This document shows positions 6,564-10,152 of a stretch of 10,152 bases of DNA, one piece after another (within the stretch, counting starts at the first letter, position 1; each line of letters begins with the position of its first letter). The stretch is from NCBI GenBank assembly GCA_947457285.1, contig CANGVZ010000049.1, positions 1-10,152 on the forward strand. Reading direction: 5' to 3'. Origin of the DNA: Flavobacteriales bacterium. Lineage in GTDB: Bacteria > Bacteroidota > Bacteroidia > Flavobacteriales_D > Sanyastnellaceae. The notes under the pieces were generated by a model that was not told where the DNA came from, did no database searches, and was given only the letters and a program-made list of their open reading frames with translations. The position numbers and the translations under genes were made by a program.

Positions 6564-8688
6564 CGCACTGTTTTCGCGCTTTTTAGTTGTGCTGCTAATC
6601 GCAGCACTCCCCAATTTTTCGCAAGCTCAAACGGAAGTATTCGAAGGAAATACCATCCTCCTCGATGAATTTGAACTTTACACAGGTAATGAAACGGATA
6701 TCAGAAGCATTGCTAAATCTTCTGAATTCCAGGCTCTCGATAAAAAAGTTCCCAATTTGGGCGTAAGAAAGGAAAGTGCGTTCCTCCGATTCAAGGTTCA
6801 AAATAAGTCACAAGATTTTTTTCTAAATGGATTTATCGATAACTCCGCTATTGATGAGGTCGAACTTTATCAGATAGAAAGCAGTGTCAAAATGATCGTT
6901 TCTTCAGGTGAGTCAAGGTCATTCAATGAAAGAGGATCGGAGCACCCAAACGTCAATTGGCAATTCTTTATTCAACCAGGCAGCACTCAGGAATATATTC
7001 TACGTGTGAAGTCTGGCGAACAATTGTTGGTGCCAGTAAAGATTGGTAAAGAAAAATACATCAATGCTGAACAATCAACCAAAGAACTATTCTACGGCAT
7101 CTACCTCGGCTGCATTCTCGTAATGCTGGTCTATAACCTTTTTGTATTTTTTACTGTAAGGGATAAGGTTTATCTTTATTACGTTGTCTATATCCTCACC
7201 GTTGGTCTCACTCAGTTGGTTTTGAATGGATACACGAATAAATATTTTTGGCCAAATGGAGTTGAAATATCATTTTTGGCGAGCGTTATCATTCCCGTTC
7301 TCAGTGGTGTAACGACAGTATTGTTTTCGAGAAAATTCATTGATACAAAACAGCACACGCCATGGGTAGATAAATTGCTATTGTTCTTCCTTGGAACGTA
7401 CGTAATTGTTACGGTATTGGCATTTTTGGGTCAGTACAATTTGGCTTTCACAATCATTGACATGAATGCGGCAAGTGCCTTATTGCTGGTGTATTGCGCA
7501 GTCGTAGCTGCACGAAGAGGAAACCGCACGGCACGATTCTTCCTTGTGGCATTTGTGATTTTCCTAATTGGTGTAACTCTCTTCGCACTTCGAAACCTTG
7601 GAGTCATCGCTTTCAGTAACCTTAGTAATTACGCTTTACCTATCGGTTCTGCACTCGAGACGGTGTTGCTATCGTTCGCCCTAGCCGACCGCATCAACCA
7701 ATTTAAAAAGGAAAAAGACGAATCACAGCAAAAGATGATTGCGGTGATGGTCGAAAACCAAAAATTGGTTGAAGAACAAAACGTTCAATTGGAATTGAAA
7801 GTGCACGAAAGAACAATGGAGTTGGAAAACGCAAATAGCGAGCTCAACAGTACACTTCAAGAATTGAAATTAGCACAAAATCAACTTGTAGAGGCAGAAA
7901 AACTCGCTTCGCTCGGTCAGATGACAGCCGGTATTGCCCATGAGATCAACAATCCAATCAACTTTGTGAGCTCAAATGTTCAACCTCTTAGAAGAGATGT
8001 TGATGATGTGATTGAAGTACTGAATGACTATTCTAATATTGAATCAGCTGAAGAGTTTGATAAGAAATTACCAGAGCTTAAAGCAAAAATGAAGAGGCTG
8101 GATATTCCTTATCTGCGAACCGAGATTGCACAACTGCTTGGAGGTATTGAAGAGGGAGCCCGTCGCACGGCTGAAATTGTTAAAGGCCTTCGCGTGTTTT
8201 CACGAATGGATCGCGACTCCCTCGTATCATCAAGCGTAAACGATTGTATTTTGAGTACATTGGTAGTGATGAAATCCATAACCAAAGGTGAGGTGATGAT
8301 TGAGCGAGAGCTGTCAACGCCAATGCCTGAGATTATGTGTTTCCCGGGCAAGCTTAATCAAGTGTTTATGAATATCGTATCCAATGCGATTGCTGCTACC
8401 AAAGAAGATGGTAGACCATTGGAAGAAAGGAAAATATGGATTAGAAGTTCAGTTTCTGAGAAGTGGATAACAGTAGAAATTGAAGACAATGGTGTCGGTA
8501 TTCCAGATGATATACGTGTTAAAATTTTTGACCCCTTCTTTACCACGAAAGGCGTAGGAGAGGGTACAGGACTCGGATTATCGATCGTGAAAGGTATAGT
8601 AGACGAACATCAAGGCGAAATACGAGTAACAAGTGAATTGGGTAAGGGAAGTAAATTCACAATAAATCTTCCAAGGTTTCTCGCCTAA
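6520..8688 (+). CDS. 7TMR-DISM sensor histidine kinase
   Basis: This is a 722-residue membrane sensor kinase. A signal peptide (hydrophobic core about 21-33, likely cleavage after SQA before Q37) precedes a periplasmic 7TMR-DISMED2-type beta domain at about 40-175. Seven transmembrane helices follow at about 190-390 (7TMR-DISM_7TM), then a coiled coil at about 395-460. The HisKA domain has phospho-acceptor His474 in GIAHEINNP. The ATPase domain is complete: N box Asn618/Asn622, G1 DNGVGI at 656-661, F box FDPFF at 670-674, and G2 GTGLGL at 682-687. All catalytic motifs are intact, so an active autokinase is expected. In this sensor class the periplasmic domain is thought to bind small, often carbohydrate-like, ligands; the ligand here is unknown. 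The start at 6520 lies inside the previous gene, but later in-frame starts such as GTG at 6589 would remove the basic part of the signal peptide. The kinase has no receiver of its own; the next two genes supply receivers. Confidence 0.93.
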   Translation: MSVNPPLFKCTTTCSALFSRFLVVLLIAALPNFSQAQTEVFEGNTILLDEFELYTGNETDIRSIAKSSEFQALDKKVPNLGVRKESAFLRFKVQNKSQDFFLNGFIDNSAIDEVELYQIESSVKMIVSSGESRSFNERGSEHPNVNWQFFIQPGSTQEYILRVKSGEQLLVPVKIGKEKYINAEQSTKELFYGIYLGCILVMLVYNLFVFFTVRDKVYLYYVVYILTVGLTQLVLNGYTNKYFWPNGVEISFLASVIIPVLSGVTTVLFSRKFIDTKQHTPWVDKLLLFFLGTYVIVTVLAFLGQYNLAFTIIDMNAASALLLVYCAVVAARRGNRTARFFLVAFVIFLIGVTLFALRNLGVIAFSNLSNYALPIGSALETVLLSFALADRINQFKKEKDESQQKMIAVMVENQKLVEEQNVQLELKVHERTMELENANSELNSTLQELKLAQNQLVEAEKLASLGQMTAGIAHEINNPINFVSSNVQPLRRDVDDVIEVLNDYSNIESAEEFDKKLPELKAKMKRLDIPYLRTEIAQLLGGIEEGARRTAEIVKGLRVFSRMDRDSLVSSSVNDCILSTLVVMKSITKGEVMIERELSTPMPEIMCFPGKLNQVFMNIVSNAIAATKEDGRPLEERKIWIRSSVSEKWITVEIEDNGVGIPDDIRVKIFDPFFTTKGVGEGTGLGLSIVKGIVDEHQGEIRVTSELGKGSKFTINLPRFLA

Positions 8689-8708
8689 ATCTTTTTTTGT
8701 TACTTTGC
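8677..8708 (+). promoter_or_regulatory. Predicted Bacteroidota-type promoter before the receiver-kinase gene
   Basis: TACTTTGC at 8701-8708 is a perfect match to the Bacteroidota -7 consensus TAnnTTTG. Twenty bases upstream, TTTC at 8677-8680 matches three of four positions of the -33 element TTTG. Transcription would then begin around 8711-8715, at or within a few bases of the ATG at 8715, so the mRNA would be nearly leaderless. The -33 element lies inside the end of the kinase gene (stop 8686-8688). This suggests that the downstream regulator genes can be transcribed independently of the upstream operon. Confidence 0.6.
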
Positions 8709-8714
8709 GGCGTT

Positions 8715-9800
8715 ATGTCTGATGTGAAAAGAATATTATATCTCGATGATGAGGAAAATAACCTCGTTGCTTTCAAGGCGCTCTTTCGTCGTGAATATGA
8801 AGTTTACACAACAACATCTCCGCAAGAGGCAGTTCAACTGCTCAATGAGTTTCCTTTTCAAGTTATTCTCTCTGATCAAAAAATGCCCGACATCAGTGGT
8901 GTCGAATTTTTTGAATTAACAGTCACAGATTTTCCAGACGCAGTGCGCGTGCTGGTGACGGGTTATGCAGATATTGAGGCAGTAATTGATGCTATCAACA
9001 AAGGCGGCGTATATCGTTATGTAACGAAGCCTTGGGATGAAAATGATTTGCGCATCTGTATCGAAAACGCTTTCGATAAATATTACAGCAGAGTAGAACT
9101 AAAAGAAAAAAATCGTGCTCTTCAGCAAGCGAACTCTGATCTCGAGAAATTTATTTATAGTGCAAGCCACGATCTTCGCGCTCCTCTCGTAACCATCAAG
9201 GGTATCATTCAACTCGCAAAGATGGATCAGCTTGGCGATAAAGCTGAAGACTATTTCCAAATGATTGAAAAATCCGTTGGTCGTCTTGATACTTTCGTTC
9301 AAAATATCATTCACTATTACCAAAATTCGAAAGAAGAATCTCATATTCAACTCGTCGATTTTAATGCATTCATTGATGACTTAATGAATCAATACAAGAT
9401 TTATGACGGGGCAGATAGCGTTGAATGGAAAAAAGAAGTGGTAGCTACGGGTGAGTTTTTTGCCGATAACTACAGACTCAAAATAATTCTCGGAAATCTT
9501 ATCAGTAATGCCATCAAGTTTCAAGATCGCAATAAGCAGTCGCGCGAATTGGAAATTGGGGTAGTGCAGAATGCAGAGAAAGTGGTATTGAAGATTAGCG
9601 ATAATGGTATCGGCTTTAATACAAATCTCCTGGAATCGACAATCGATATGTTGACGTCAGATTCACACAAAAACCCGGGAAGTGGCGTTGGTCTGTATTT
9701 GGTGAGAGAAGCCGTTAAGAAAATGGGCGGCAAAATTCAATTAGTTTCAAATTCAGGCGAGTTCACTCGCTTTACTATAGAAATACCTAACAAGGCATGA
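8715..9800 (+). CDS. Cytoplasmic receiver-histidine kinase hybrid
   Basis: This 361-residue protein carries a receiver domain first and a kinase domain second. The receiver (about 5-122) has the acidic pair D11/D12, phospho-acceptor Asp54 in SDQKMP, Thr82 in LVTGY, and Lys105 in VTKPWD. A coiled coil follows at about 123-145. The HisKA domain has His152 in SASHDLRAPL. The ATPase domain has Asn265 in NLISNAIKF, G1 DNGIGF at 296-301, and G2 GSGVGL at 322-327. The ATP lid between G1 and G2 lacks a clear FxxF box (it reads MLTSDSHKN near 312-320), so activity could differ from standard kinases. No membrane segment is present. ATG at 8715 is preferred over the in-frame TTG at 8697, which overlaps the predicted promoter and adds six residues before the usual receiver start. 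The gene follows the sensor kinase by 26 bp and overlaps the next response regulator gene by ATGA, so it probably links the two in a phosphorelay. Confidence 0.92.
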   Translation: MSDVKRILYLDDEENNLVAFKALFRREYEVYTTTSPQEAVQLLNEFPFQVILSDQKMPDISGVEFFELTVTDFPDAVRVLVTGYADIEAVIDAINKGGVYRYVTKPWDENDLRICIENAFDKYYSRVELKEKNRALQQANSDLEKFIYSASHDLRAPLVTIKGIIQLAKMDQLGDKAEDYFQMIEKSVGRLDTFVQNIIHYYQNSKEESHIQLVDFNAFIDDLMNQYKIYDGADSVEWKKEVVATGEFFADNYRLKIILGNLISNAIKFQDRNKQSRELEIGVVQNAEKVVLKISDNGIGFNTNLLESTIDMLTSDSHKNPGSGVGLYLVREAVKKMGGKIQLVSNSGEFTRFTIEIPNKA

Positions 9801-10152
9801 GGAAGTTGATTGTTCACTTGATTGATGATAATGACATTGACATTGCAGTGAACTCAAAATTATTGAACCTGGCAAAGATTGGTGACGAGGTTCTCGTTTA
9901 TAGCTCGGGTTCTCAATTTATAGAAGCCATTCATTCAAATCACAGCGAATTGAACGAGTCGGATAATATCGTATTGCTTGATATTATGATGCCCGGTCTG
10001 AATGGTTTTCAGACTATGGAAAAGTTCAACGCTCTGCCCGCTGAAGAAACTACTGCCTTCAATATTTTTATGTTGTCGAGTAGTATCGATCGCAACGATA
10101 TAAAAAACGCGGAGGCAACTCCGCGTGTTCTACAAGTGTTAGAAAAACCCCT
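9797..10152 (+). CDS. Response regulator receiver-domain protein (3' end outside window)
   Basis: The start codon overlaps the stop of the previous gene (ATGA at 9797-9800), a sign of translational coupling. The 118 complete codons visible encode a receiver domain: acidic pair D10/D11 in LIDDN, phospho-acceptor Asp62 in LLDIMMPGLNGF, Ser94/Ser95 in MLSSSID, and Lys117-Pro118 at the very edge. The spacing agrees with CheY-like receivers. It resembles the short stand-alone receivers common in Bacteroidota, but an output domain beyond the window cannot be excluded. By position it is the likely acceptor of phosphate from the hybrid kinase or the 7TMR-DISM kinase. A strong hairpin is embedded at 10107-10126. 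Confidence 0.92.
   Translation, partial: MRKLIVHLIDDNDIDIAVNSKLLNLAKIGDEVLVYSSGSQFIEAIHSNHSELNESDNIVLLDIMMPGLNGFQTMEKFNALPAEETTAFNIFMLSSSIDRNDIKNAEATPRVLQVLEKP
10102..10126 (-). terminator. Terminator-like hairpin on the - strand inside the response regulator gene
   Basis: ACGCGGAG (10107-10114) and CTCCGCGT (10119-10126) form a perfect 8 bp GC-rich stem around a 4-base loop. Read on the - strand the stem is followed directly by five further T residues (10106-10102, TTTTT), the form of an intrinsic terminator. On the + strand the loop is GCAA, a GNRA tetraloop, with no T run after it. It lies wholly within codons of the receiver gene. It could stop antisense transcription, or it could be a chance product of codon choice. 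Confidence 0.4.

Noticed and set aside
8660..8700. Possible terminator after the sensor kinase (T run at 8692-8698)
   Set aside because: No stem precedes the T run. The stretch is better explained as promoter DNA for the next gene.
8697..8714. TTG start for the receiver-kinase hybrid
   Set aside because: It lies on the predicted -7 promoter element and adds residues before the normal receiver start. ATG at 8715 fits better.
1..10152. Search by eye for CRISPR repeats, tRNAs, insertion sequences and attachment sites
   Set aside because: No regularly spaced repeats, cloverleaf-like segments, transposase motifs or flanking direct repeats were found.

Overview
The window looks like chromosomal DNA of a Bacteroidota bacterium, probably from the Flavobacteriales side. 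The support is a secreted protein with a type IX secretion (T9SS) type A C-terminal sorting domain, a kinase-less membrane PASTA protein, a scarcity of Shine-Dalgarno sequences, and a Bacteroidota-type promoter (-7 element TACTTTGC) just before one start codon. Coding density is very high: the longest non-coding stretch is the 128 bp divergent gap at 4614-4741. I see no tRNA, rRNA, CRISPR array, insertion sequence or other mobile element.

Left block (1-3798, + strand): the tail of an unidentified gene, then a membrane-anchored three-PASTA protein, a 620-residue exported T9SS-type protein, and an RluA/RluD-family pseudouridine synthase. The gaps are 6, 7 and 2 bp, so this is almost certainly one transcript combining envelope and ribosome functions. 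A lone alpha/beta hydrolase on the - strand (3774-4613) converges on the pseudouridine synthase gene, and the two coding ends overlap by 25 bp.

Right block (4742-10152, + strand): a ThiF/E1-like adenylating-enzyme homologue of the Rv1355c type, without the nitroreductase half I recall in that family, overlaps by 32 bp a GNAT-fold protein resembling N-acyl amino acid synthases (FeeM-like). That gene in turn overlaps by 44 bp a 722-residue 7TMR-DISM membrane histidine kinase. A cytoplasmic receiver-histidine kinase hybrid follows after 26 bp, with its own predicted near-leaderless promoter. A single-domain-type response regulator, truncated by the window edge, overlaps the hybrid gene by an ATGA.

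The right block is the interesting part. A gene pair that could make or modify a small acylated molecule is physically coupled to a membrane sensor kinase and a downstream phosphorelay. A synthesis-and-sensing circuit is a reasonable hypothesis, but it is inference from gene order and not shown by the sequence. Genes of the left block look ordinary for the phylum, though its T9SS protein has no known role.
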